A stretch of DNA of 64,000 bases from Planctomycetota bacterium (GTDB lineage: Bacteria; Planctomycetota; UBA1135; GCA-002686595): the NCBI GenBank assembly GCA_016709875.1, contig JADJLZ010000006.1:387511-451510 (forward strand). The letters run 5' to 3'. This document shows positions 1 through 7,055 of the stretch, piece after piece. Position numbers and translations under genes: made by a program. Under the pieces are notes generated by a model that was given only the letters and a program-made list of their open reading frames with translations, ran no database searches and was not told where the DNA came from. The stretch's first letter is position 1, and each line of letters begins with the position of its first letter.

Positions 1-1761
1 AGCGGCCCCTCGCGCGCCAAGCGCCCCGCCCCCGCACGACCGCCCGCAGCCGACGCCTTCGGCGCGGGGCTGGACCTCGATCGAGCCGGCGAAGCGCGCA
101 CGCGTCAGGCCGCCTCGCAGGGCGAACGGCCGCGCCGCCGCGAGCGAGCTCCCGAGCCCCCGCGCGAGCCGCAACGTGAAGCCCGGCGCGAACCGCAGCA
201 GCGCGAACCGCAGCAGGACGCGCCGCGTGAACGTCCGCGCGAACCGCGGCGCGACTCGCAGCGGGAACAGCCGCGCGAGCCGCAGCGCGAAGCCCTGCGC
301 GAGCCGCAGCGCGAAGCCCCGCGCGAGCCCCAGGCCGAGCGTCCCGCTCCCGCGCGACCCGTCGACGAGCTCTCGAACGGCGCGCATCCGGCGGGCGACG
401 ATCCCAACGACTGGCGCGCGCCCGAACGTCGCCGCGGATCGGGCCGCCGCGGTGGGCGCCGACGTCGCCGCGGGCGCGGCGGGGACGGACAGGGTGGAGG
501 CCAGCCGCAGCAGGGCCAGGGCCAGCCGGGACGTCCGGAGGGGAACGCAGCTCCGCGCGAGCCCGCCCTCGATGCGGACGAAGACTCCGGCGCACAGGCC
601 ACGGCCCAAGCGCCCGTGCGCAACGAGGTGCAGACCAGCGAGCCGATCCCGCGCGAGGGCGGCGGCATCCTGGTGAAGGAGATGGGCGGCTTCGGCACGC
701 TGCGCGTGCAGGAGGCGAACTACCTCCCCGGCCGGAGCGACATCTTCGTGCCCGAGCGCCTGATCCAGCAGCACCGCCTGCGCGAGGGCAGCCTCGTCGA
801 AGGCCGGCTCGGTCGCGGACAGAAGCACAAGTACGCGCTCAACGACGTCCTGCGCGTCGACGGCAAGCCGCCGGCCGAAGTGCGCAACCTGCCCGAGTTC
901 CGCACGCTGACCTCGATCGATCCGGACTTCCACTACGCGGTGGGGGACATCACGGACGAGGTCTCGATGCGCATCATCGACCTGCTCTGCCCGATCGGCC
1001 GCGGTCAGCGCGGACTGATCGTCGCGCCGCCGCGCTCGGGCAAGACCACGATCCTGCGCCAGTTCGCGCGCGGCATCGAGGAGGGCTTCCCCGAGGTGCA
1101 GCTGATGGTGCTGCTCGTGGACGAGCGTCCCGAGGAAGCGACCGAGTGGAAGCGCTCGATCAAGGGCCACGTCTACTGCAGCACCTCCGACGAATCGCCG
1201 CGCAGCCACGTGCAGATCGCGGAGTTCGTCTGGAAGCGCGCCATGCGCCTGGTGGAACTCGGGCAGGATGTCGTGTTGCTGCTCGACTCGATCACGCGCC
1301 TCGCGCGCGCCTACAACAACCTCGGGGGCGGCTCGGGCAAGACCATGTCCGGCGGCCTCGACAGCAAGGCCATGGAGCGCCCGCGGCAGTTCTTCGGCAG
1401 CGCGCGCAACACCGAGACGGCCGGCTCGCTGACGATCCTGGGCACGACGCTGGTCGACACCGGCTCGCGCATGGACCAGTTGATCTTCGAGGAGTTCAAG
1501 GGCACCGGCAACATGGAGCTCGTGCTCTCGCGCAAGCTCGCCGACCGGCGCATCTTCCCCGCGATCGACATCGAGAAGTCGGGCACGCGCAAGGAGGAGA
1601 AGCTGCTCAGCTCGAAGAAGCTGAAGTCGGTGCAGGTGCTGCGGCGCGTCTTGACGCGCATGCACTTCGCCGAGGCGATGGACCTCTTGATCACGAAACT
1701 GCAGGACGTCGAGAAGACGGATGATTTCCTGAAGCGCTTCGAGGTCGACCCGGAAGCGTGA
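1..1761 (+). CDS. rho: Transcription termination factor Rho (5' end outside window)
   Basis: Hexameric RNA-dependent ATPase that terminates untranslated transcripts. The frame is open from the first base, so the start lies upstream; the ATG at 616 is internal. The last ~380 codons are a normal Rho core: the Walker A reads APPRSGKT (about codon 342-349, where E. coli has APPKAGKT), the Walker B VVLLLDSITR lies near codon 424, and the Q/R-loop region with SGTRKEE is near the C-terminus. Before the core come at least 205 codons of low complexity. About 160-345 consists of repeated Arg-Glu-Pro-Gln units, followed by an Arg/Gly-rich stretch (about 420-500) and a Gln/Gly stretch. Long N-terminal insertions of this kind are known in high-GC Rho proteins, where they affect RNA binding. 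The stop overlaps the next start (TGATG). Confidence 0.97.
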   Translation, partial: SGPSRAKRPAPARPPAADAFGAGLDLDRAGEARTRQAASQGERPRRRERAPEPPREPQREARREPQQREPQQDAPRERPREPRRDSQREQPREPQREALREPQREAPREPQAERPAPARPVDELSNGAHPAGDDPNDWRAPERRRGSGRRGGRRRRRGRGGDGQGGGQPQQGQGQPGRPEGNAAPREPALDADEDSGAQATAQAPVRNEVQTSEPIPREGGGILVKEMGGFGTLRVQEANYLPGRSDIFVPERLIQQHRLREGSLVEGRLGRGQKHKYALNDVLRVDGKPPAEVRNLPEFRTLTSIDPDFHYAVGDITDEVSMRIIDLLCPIGRGQRGLIVAPPRSGKTTILRQFARGIEEGFPEVQLMVLLVDERPEEATEWKRSIKGHVYCSTSDESPRSHVQIAEFVWKRAMRLVELGQDVVLLLDSITRLARAYNNLGGGSGKTMSGGLDSKAMERPRQFFGSARNTETAGSLTILGTTLVDTGSRMDQLIFEEFKGTGNMELVLSRKLADRRIFPAIDIEKSGTRKEEKLLSSKKLKSVQVLRRVLTRMHFAEAMDLLITKLQDVEKTDDFLKRFEVDPEA

Positions 1762-3494
1762 TGAAACCCGCGCGTCTTGCCGCGCTGATCGTGCTCTTCC
1801 TCTTGCCGCTCTGCGTGCGGCTGTGGCCGATCGAGCACGGGCTGCCGCGCAACTACATCCCCGACTCGAGCATCGCGCGCGCCGCGCTCTCGATGGCGCG
1901 CGACCACGATTTCGCGCCGCCCTCGGGCCGCTACACGCAATACCCGAACCTGCTGCCGTACCTTTTGCTGCCGGTCTACGCAGCGGAATACGAGGCCGGC
2001 AAGCTGCGCGGCGACTGGAAGAACTCGAAGGAGTTCGGCGCGCACGTGCTCGAGAACCCCGAGGACGCGCAGCTGCCCGCGCGACTGCTCGTCGCGCTGC
2101 TCGGCGCGCTGACGCCCTTCGTCGTGTTCAAGATCGCGCGCGCAGCCGGGATGGGTCACGGTGCGTGGATCGCGGCCTGGCTGGTCGGCACCGGACTCTT
2201 GCACACACATTTCTCCGTGCAGGAGCGGCCTTGGGTGCCGATGACCTTCTTCATGGCGCTCAGCGCCTGGCCCGCCGTGCTCTACGCGCGCGACGGACGC
2301 ACGCGGCAGCTCGTGCTCGCGGGGCTCGCTTCGGCGCTGGCCTTCGCGGTGCACCAGGGCGGCCTGGGAGCGCTCGGAATCGCGGCGCTCGCCTGGGGTT
2401 TCGCGCCCGGCGGCTGGAAGGGAGCCGCGCTCGGCCGCCGCATCGGAGCGGGCGTGCTGTGTGTGGGGGCCTTTGCGCTGCTCGCGCTCTTCGCCGGCTA
2501 TGCGCAGTACCTCGTGCATCCGGATCACCCGACCGAGAAGGTGATCCTGGGCGCGGAGGTCGCGCAGCAGGGCGGCATTCACATCGGCGCAATGAGCCTC
2601 GTGTTCCACGTGCGCTGGGAGAGCCTCGTGCGCCTCTCTCGCGCGCTCTTTGGGTACGACCCGCTGCTCGTCGCGCTCGGCCTGCTGGGCTTCCTGCAGG
2701 CGTGGAAGCGCCGCGAGCTGCGCGCGCCGATGATCTTCCTCGTCGCCTGGGCCGCGTTCTTCATGACCAACCAGTCCGACCACGTGCGCTACCTGCTGCC
2801 GGTCGCGGTGCTGCTCGCGCTGCCCGCGGGCCTGGCGGCCGAGAGCTTCCTCACGACGCGCATGTCGATGGCGGCCGTGTGCGTGCTCTTGTGCTTCCCG
2901 CTGGTCGAGGTGCTGCGCCTGGACGTGCTGCTGCGGCGCGAGGACACGCGCGCGGAGTGCGAGCGGCGCCTGGAGTCGCTCCCCAGCGGCGAGGTGGTCG
3001 CGATCGCGCCCTACGGACCGGAGGTCGAGCTCGACCGCGCCTCGCTGTACCGGCTGCAGACGCTGCGCAACTCGCAGCGGGAGGAGCTGCGCTCGCGCGA
3101 AGCGCACCGCCTCGAGCGCTTCGAGCGCGGCGAACTCGACGAACGCGCCGGCGTGGACGCCGTGCGCGCCGAGGAGCTCTTCCTGGTCGACGAGCGCGCC
3201 GGTACGGTCAAGGTGCGCGAGGGGCTCGAGCCGCTCGGCTCCGACCCCGCGAGCGTGCTGCGCGCATTGCACGCCACGCACTACCTGCGCGTGCAGCGAC
3301 GGGTGGACTCCAGTGAACCGCTGCTGCTCGACCGGCTCGTGGCAGGCCGCAAGCCGCTGTGGGTGATCGATCCCGCGAGCGGGCCGGCGGGCACGCGCGA
3401 GGCATTCCTGCCGACCGAGATGGAGTTTCCGCTCAGCGCACTCTGGAGCGTCGCGCGCCCGGGCCCACGCCTGGAGTTCTACGCGCTAGAGTGA
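1761..3494 (+). CDS. Polytopic membrane protein, GT-C glycosyltransferase-like
   Basis: 577 residues with an N-terminal membrane segment (about residues 6-18) and many further hydrophobic helices in the first ~375 residues, then a soluble, charged C-terminal part. The early loop carries an acidic PDSSIAR motif, which resembles the catalytic loop of PMT/ArnT-type GT-C transferases that use polyprenyl-phosphate sugars. That assignment is an inference from topology; no specific substrate can be named. The ATG at 1761 overlaps the rho stop and is preferred over the GTG at 1758, which would add one residue. The overlap suggests read-through translation from rho, though the functions look unrelated. 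Confidence 0.72.
   Translation: MKPARLAALIVLFLLPLCVRLWPIEHGLPRNYIPDSSIARAALSMARDHDFAPPSGRYTQYPNLLPYLLLPVYAAEYEAGKLRGDWKNSKEFGAHVLENPEDAQLPARLLVALLGALTPFVVFKIARAAGMGHGAWIAAWLVGTGLLHTHFSVQERPWVPMTFFMALSAWPAVLYARDGRTRQLVLAGLASALAFAVHQGGLGALGIAALAWGFAPGGWKGAALGRRIGAGVLCVGAFALLALFAGYAQYLVHPDHPTEKVILGAEVAQQGGIHIGAMSLVFHVRWESLVRLSRALFGYDPLLVALGLLGFLQAWKRRELRAPMIFLVAWAAFFMTNQSDHVRYLLPVAVLLALPAGLAAESFLTTRMSMAAVCVLLCFPLVEVLRLDVLLRREDTRAECERRLESLPSGEVVAIAPYGPEVELDRASLYRLQTLRNSQREELRSREAHRLERFERGELDERAGVDAVRAEELFLVDERAGTVKVREGLEPLGSDPASVLRALHATHYLRVQRRVDSSEPLLLDRLVAGRKPLWVIDPASGPAGTREAFLPTEMEFPLSALWSVARPGPRLEFYALE
3487..3492 (+). promoter_or_regulatory. Candidate -10 element (GCTAGAGT)
   Basis: TAGAGT preceded by GC, 6 nt before the ATG at 3499 and overlapping the stop of the previous gene. 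It matches the GCTAnnnT motif found upstream of many genes here. This copy is unusually close to the start codon, so it would give a nearly leaderless mRNA if real. Confidence 0.25.
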
Positions 3495-3498
3495 GCGC

Positions 3499-3966
3499 AT
3501 GCTCACGCGCCTATTGATCGCCAGTGCCGCCGTGTCGATCGCGACGGCTTCGCTCCTCGCCCGCGCTCCCGTCCCGCAGCACAAGCCCTGGCAACCGGGC
3601 CTGGGCGAGTACATGGTCGGCATCCAGCGCCACCACGCGGCGCTCTTCTTCGCGGGCAAGGCGGGCAACTGGGAGCTCGCCTCCTTCGAGCTGAAGGAGC
3701 TCGAAGAAGGCTTCGGCGACGCGCAAGAGTTCCAGCCGCTGCACGAGAAGGTCGACGTGAAGTCGCTGCTCGAGTCGATCCTCCCTCCGGTGATGAAGCC
3801 GCTGCACGAGTCGATCGAGAAGGGCGACAAGCAGCTCTTCTCGCGCGGATTCGAGGCGCTGACCTCCGCGTGCAACGGCTGTCACCAGGCGGCGAATGTA
3901 CCCTTCCTCGACATCGTCGACCCGACGGCCGAGCCGACGGTCAACCAGAGGTACGAGAAGCGCTGA
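3499..3966 (+). CDS. Small exported c-type cytochrome-like protein
   Basis: 155 residues. Residues 1-21 form a hydrophobic signal sequence ending near Ala-Arg-Ala, so the product is predicted to be exported. A single haem c attachment motif, CNGCH, lies at residues 125-129 near the C-terminus, preceded by an amphipathic helical region rich in Glu and Lys. A helical protein with a C-terminal CxxCH resembles the cytochrome c' layout, but the protein is short and the match is by pattern only. Expected role: periplasmic electron carrier or haem sensor. No ribosome-binding site is evident, and the gene starts 4 nt after the previous stop. Confidence 0.72.
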   Translation: MLTRLLIASAAVSIATASLLARAPVPQHKPWQPGLGEYMVGIQRHHAALFFAGKAGNWELASFELKELEEGFGDAQEFQPLHEKVDVKSLLESILPPVMKPLHESIEKGDKQLFSRGFEALTSACNGCHQAANVPFLDIVDPTAEPTVNQRYEKR

Positions 3967-3975
3967 GCGGCGCGT

Positions 3976-5463
3976 TCAGTTCCAGAGCACCGCGTTGGCG
4001 TCGCTGGCATTGATCGTGGCCGCCGCCGGGCAACCGCTCGGCACGACGGGGTCGCGGTAGACCGCGTAGTAGTAGCGCGGTTGTCCAGGCGCGATCGGAT
4101 CGCCGAGCGTGGCTGAGCGCGCGGAAAGGCTCGCCTCGCCCGAGGCGGGGAAGGTCGAACCGCCCGTGAGCGTCGTGTGGAGGTAGAGCAGCTTCGTCAC
4201 CCCGCCGACGCAACGGATGCCCTGGCCGTAGACCGCGCCCGGGGTTGCGCTGCTGCCCTGCAGCAGCGCACTGACCGTGCGCGAGACGGCGCCGGTGACG
4301 TGGAACGAGAGCGTATCGGCGGCCAGCGTGGGCGCGCCGCTGCCGACCAGACTCGCTCCGCCCGTGATGGCGCTGTTGTCGCAGCCGCGGCCGGCCTGAT
4401 CCGGGATGTTCTGGCACGGGCACGCAGGCGTCCCACCCAGCGCGGGCGAACAGAAGGAGACGGCCGCGCTCGGGTCCTGCAGCGCGACGTCCACGCTGTA
4501 GAGCTGCAGGTAGAAGCTGCCCAGCGGGTTTCCGCCGAAGAAGTAGCAACCGTCTTGGAGCATGCCCGAGTTCTCGACTCGGAAGAGGTCCTGCGTTCCC
4601 ATGCCGCTGCCTGCCTCCGGCGCAGCGCCGGCAGCGAGCGTCCCGCAGCCGAGCGCGATCGCGTCCGAGTTCAACGGGTAGATCGGCGAGGTCGTGCCTG
4701 TGTCGAAGAGGGTGCCGTCCGATCCCGAGCAGCTGACGAACGAGCTGGCGGCGATGGCACCTCCTGCGAGCAGGCACCCGTCGAGTGTGGGCGTCGAACT
4801 GGACGTGAGCTGAAAGGACCAGCCGAAGGTGTCGTCGAGACCGCCGGCCGTGCCGTTGTAGACTTGGTCCGCGTCGGCGAGCATCGTGAACGACTGCGAC
4901 GCGGCGCACAGGTCGATGTCGAGCGTCCAGCAGCTTTGACTCCCCACGAACTGCGCGCCGGGCAGTCCCGTCAGCGCAAAGGTCGCGGTCGAGGCGGCGG
5001 GCGAGGCCGAGCAGGCCTGGTAGGCCTGGTAGAAGTTCATCGTGAAGTCCACCGGAGTCGCGGACGAACTGCAGTATCCGATCTGGAAGCCGTCGATCGT
5101 GTAGCGCGCCTGCGTGCCGCGTTCCGAATCGTTGCCGAGTCCCCAGGCATTCGCGAGCACGGGGCTGGAAGGCGAAGGCAGTCGGCCTTCGTCGACGATG
5201 CGCGCACCCAGGTCGAGCGCCGCGAAGTAGCTCGCGATGCAAGTGTTGTCGTACAGGATCGCCGCGCCGCTGCCCGCGCCTGGCGCGCTGAGGCTGCCCG
5301 CGACCGGTCGCGTCCACGTGCCCGTGCCGAGGTGGTAGACGCCGGCGTACTTGACGGGCGCCGTGACCGGCTGGACCTGCGTGCGCAACGATCCTTGCGC
5401 TGCGGCGGGGACGGCGAGTGCGAGAAGGGCGAAGGAAACGCGCGCGTTGCGAACACGATTCAT
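3976..5463 (-). CDS. Secreted protein with Cys-rich C-terminal module
   Basis: 495 residues of unknown function. Residues 1-22 are a clear signal peptide ending in PAAAQ. The mature part is Ala/Ser/Gly/Thr-rich and beta-predicted, with scattered paired cysteines. The last ~130 residues form a recognisable module: CPCQN, then GCDNS, then GDPIAPGQPRYYYAVYRD, then a CP...NAS...VLW tail. A degenerate copy of the end of this module occurs at about 41.6-41.78 kb, so it is a repeated family in this genome. I infer cell-envelope or extracellular structural use. A TAGGCT box lies 42 nt upstream on the minus strand. Confidence 0.7.
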   Translation of the reverse strand: MNRVRNARVSFALLALAVPAAAQGSLRTQVQPVTAPVKYAGVYHLGTGTWTRPVAGSLSAPGAGSGAAILYDNTCIASYFAALDLGARIVDEGRLPSPSSPVLANAWGLGNDSERGTQARYTIDGFQIGYCSSSATPVDFTMNFYQAYQACSASPAASTATFALTGLPGAQFVGSQSCWTLDIDLCAASQSFTMLADADQVYNGTAGGLDDTFGWSFQLTSSSTPTLDGCLLAGGAIAASSFVSCSGSDGTLFDTGTTSPIYPLNSDAIALGCGTLAAGAAPEAGSGMGTQDLFRVENSGMLQDGCYFFGGNPLGSFYLQLYSVDVALQDPSAAVSFCSPALGGTPACPCQNIPDQAGRGCDNSAITGGASLVGSGAPTLAADTLSFHVTGAVSRTVSALLQGSSATPGAVYGQGIRCVGGVTKLLYLHTTLTGGSTFPASGEASLSARSATLGDPIAPGQPRYYYAVYRDPVVPSGCPAAATINASDANAVLWN

Positions 5464-5504
5464 CGGAGAACTCCTTGGGAAGAAGGAACAGGAACCGAGC
5501 GGTG

Positions 5505-5510
5505 AGCCTA
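5505..5510 (-). promoter_or_regulatory. Candidate -10 element (GCTAGGCT)
   Basis: Minus-strand TAGGCT preceded by GC, 42 nt upstream of the start at 5463. It is a member of the recurrent GCTAnnnT set; no convincing -35 hexamer is seen. Confidence 0.35.
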
Positions 5511-5564
5511 GCAGTGCGCGCCGAACTCCGATAGGGGAACCGAGCTTGGAATCCCGTGCCCGGT

Positions 5565-5570
5565 TAGGAT
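5565..5570 (+). promoter_or_regulatory. Candidate -10 element (TAGGAT)
   Basis: TAGGAT ending 21 nt before the ATG at 5592, with the Shine-Dalgarno GGAGG (5581-5585) between them. It is divergent from the box at 5505-5510, so the 5464-5591 gap probably holds two back-to-back promoters. Confidence 0.35.
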
Positions 5571-5591
5571 CCTCGAACCTGGAGGATGTGC

Positions 5592-6401
5592 ATGGGACGC
5601 CGCGAAGGAACCGACTACCACCTCAGCGCCGATGAACTCGAGCGCTTCCGCTCGGATGGCTGGGTGAAACTGCACGGACTGCTCTCCGGGGACGAGCTGC
5701 GCCCGCTCGAACTCGTGTACGAGCGCTTTCTCTCACGCGAGATCGAGGTCCCCGGTCGCGATTTCTGCGACATGTCGAGCGACTACGAGAAGCCGCTCGC
5801 GGACTTCTCGATCCTCAACGTGATGCTGCCGCGGCGCTACTTCCCGAACTGGGTCGGCAATCTCTACGAGCAGCGCGCCGCCTCCGTCGCGCGGCAACTG
5901 TGCGGGCCCGACATGTGCATCGACTACGACCAGCTGATCGCCAAGCGGCCACACAAGGCCGACGCGGTCTTCCACTGGCACCAGGATCTGGGCTACTGGC
6001 CGGTGACGCCCGACACGCGCACGGCCTCCTTCTGGCTCGCGCTCGACGCGACCACGCTCGAGAACGGCTGCATGCGCTTTGTCTCCGGCTCGCACACCGA
6101 ACCGAAGCTGCGTGCACACGAGCCGATGCTCGGCGATCGCTCCAAGTCGCACACGCTCGTCGCGCACGTCGACGAAGCGCGCGAACGCGTCGTAGCCGCA
6201 CTGCTCGCGCGCGGCGACGCGACCGTGCACCACGAGCGCACCGTGCACGGCTCCGGCGGCAACTCGAGCGACGGTTGGCGGCGCGGTTACGTGATGGCCT
6301 TCCGCTCCCAGGCGACCGTCGCCGAAGAGCGCGCGCGCGGCTTCACGCACTCGCACAACGACGCGCTCGAGGTGCTCACAAAGGTCGGGCAAGATCGTTG
6401 A
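5592..6401 (+). CDS. Phytanoyl-CoA dioxygenase (PhyH) family protein
   Basis: 269-residue Fe(II)/2-oxoglutarate oxygenase of the PhyH fold. The metal triad is visible: the HxD motif is in HWHQD (His130, Asp132), and the distal His is in TVHGSGGN (about His219), followed by the Arg of GWRRGY that would bind 2-oxoglutarate. The substrate cannot be read from sequence; family members hydroxylate acyl-CoAs, amino acids and small metabolites. The start at 5592 is preferred over an ATG at 5586 because GGAGG ends 6 nt before 5592. The gene converges on the Nudix gene, with a long hairpin between them. Confidence 0.88.
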   Translation: MGRREGTDYHLSADELERFRSDGWVKLHGLLSGDELRPLELVYERFLSREIEVPGRDFCDMSSDYEKPLADFSILNVMLPRRYFPNWVGNLYEQRAASVARQLCGPDMCIDYDQLIAKRPHKADAVFHWHQDLGYWPVTPDTRTASFWLALDATTLENGCMRFVSGSHTEPKLRAHEPMLGDRSKSHTLVAHVDEARERVVAALLARGDATVHHERTVHGSGGNSSDGWRRGYVMAFRSQATVAEERARGFTHSHNDALEVLTKVGQDR

Positions 6402-6402
6402 G

Positions 6403-6492
6403 TACGGTGCCAGTCCAATAATCCCACTAATTCCCCCCCGCGCGCCTTCGCGCGCGGGGGGGAATTAGTGGGATTATTGGACTGGCACCGTA
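6403..6492. repeat. 90-nt palindrome: 43-bp perfect stem, 4-nt loop
   Basis: Bases 6403-6445 are the exact reverse complement of 6450-6492, with CTTC (6446-6449) as the loop. The outer part of each arm is AT-containing (GGTGCCAGTCCAATAATCCC) and the inner part is a C7/G7 run plus CGCGCG. It sits between two convergent genes: the dioxygenase stop is just outside the left arm, while the right arm supplies the last five codons and the stop of the Nudix gene. It could act as a bidirectional terminator or mRNA end-protector, or be a short mobile palindrome. No poly-U tail follows the hairpin on either strand. Confidence 0.95.
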
Positions 6493-7055
6493 TCGCGGCG
6501 CAGCCAGTAGCACAGCGCGAGCGCGCTGAACCCGTCTTCGATTCGGCCGGCGTCGAGCAGGGCTTCGACTTCGGAGCGCGTGAAGAGTTGCACGAGGATG
6601 CGTTCGCAGGGTTCGGGCTCGGCGGGGCCGGCGAGCGTGCAGTCACGGGCGAGGTAGAGGTGCGCCCAGTGCGCGCTGATGCCGTTGGCGGCGTAGAAGC
6701 CAGGCAGCGGTTCGAGCACGCGCGGGACGTAGCCGGTCTCTTCGCGCACCTCGCGCAGCGCACCTTCTTCGGGCGGTTCGCCGTCCGTGAGGCGGCCGGC
6801 GGGGATCTCCCAGTGCGTCTTGCCGTGCGGGTAGCGGTACTGGCCGATCAAGACCACGCGACCGTCGCTCGTGAGCGGGACGACGGCGACGGCGTCGGGG
6901 ATCTCGACGACGTGGTACTCCTGCGGCGAGCCGTCGTCGAGTTCGATCATGTCGCGGCGCAGGCCGCACCAGCGCGAGGCGTAGATGCGCTGCGTCTCGA
7001 GCACCTTGTAAGGCTCGAAGGGCGGCGGGTTGTCGGGGACCTGCGCGTCGCTCAC
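6474..7055 (-). CDS. Nudix hydrolase, ADP-ribose pyrophosphatase-like
   Basis: 193 residues. The Nudix box is intact: Gly87, Glu93 and REVREETGY at residues 101-109 fit GX5EX7REUXEEXGU, which binds the catalytic Mg. The surrounding pattern (WEIPAGRLTDGE upstream, a Pro about 15 residues after the box) fits the ADP-ribose/NDP-sugar pyrophosphatase subgroup; the substrate is inferred. The GTG start overlaps the stop of the E1-enzyme gene (GTGA), so the two are translationally coupled. The final residues TVPVQ and the stop codon come from the right arm of the 6403-6492 palindrome, which suggests the palindrome arrived later and replaced the original end. Confidence 0.9.
   Translation of the reverse strand: MSDAQVPDNPPPFEPYKVLETQRIYASRWCGLRRDMIELDDGSPQEYHVVEIPDAVAVVPLTSDGRVVLIGQYRYPHGKTHWEIPAGRLTDGEPPEEGALREVREETGYVPRVLEPLPGFYAANGISAHWAHLYLARDCTLAGPAEPEPCERILVQLFTRSEVEALLDAGRIEDGFSALALCYWLRRDTVPVQ

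Noticed and set aside
105..698. Minus-strand gene overlapping the start of rho
   Set aside because: Antisense to the repetitive Rho tail; the Arg/Ser/Gly repeats are the complement of the REPQ codons.
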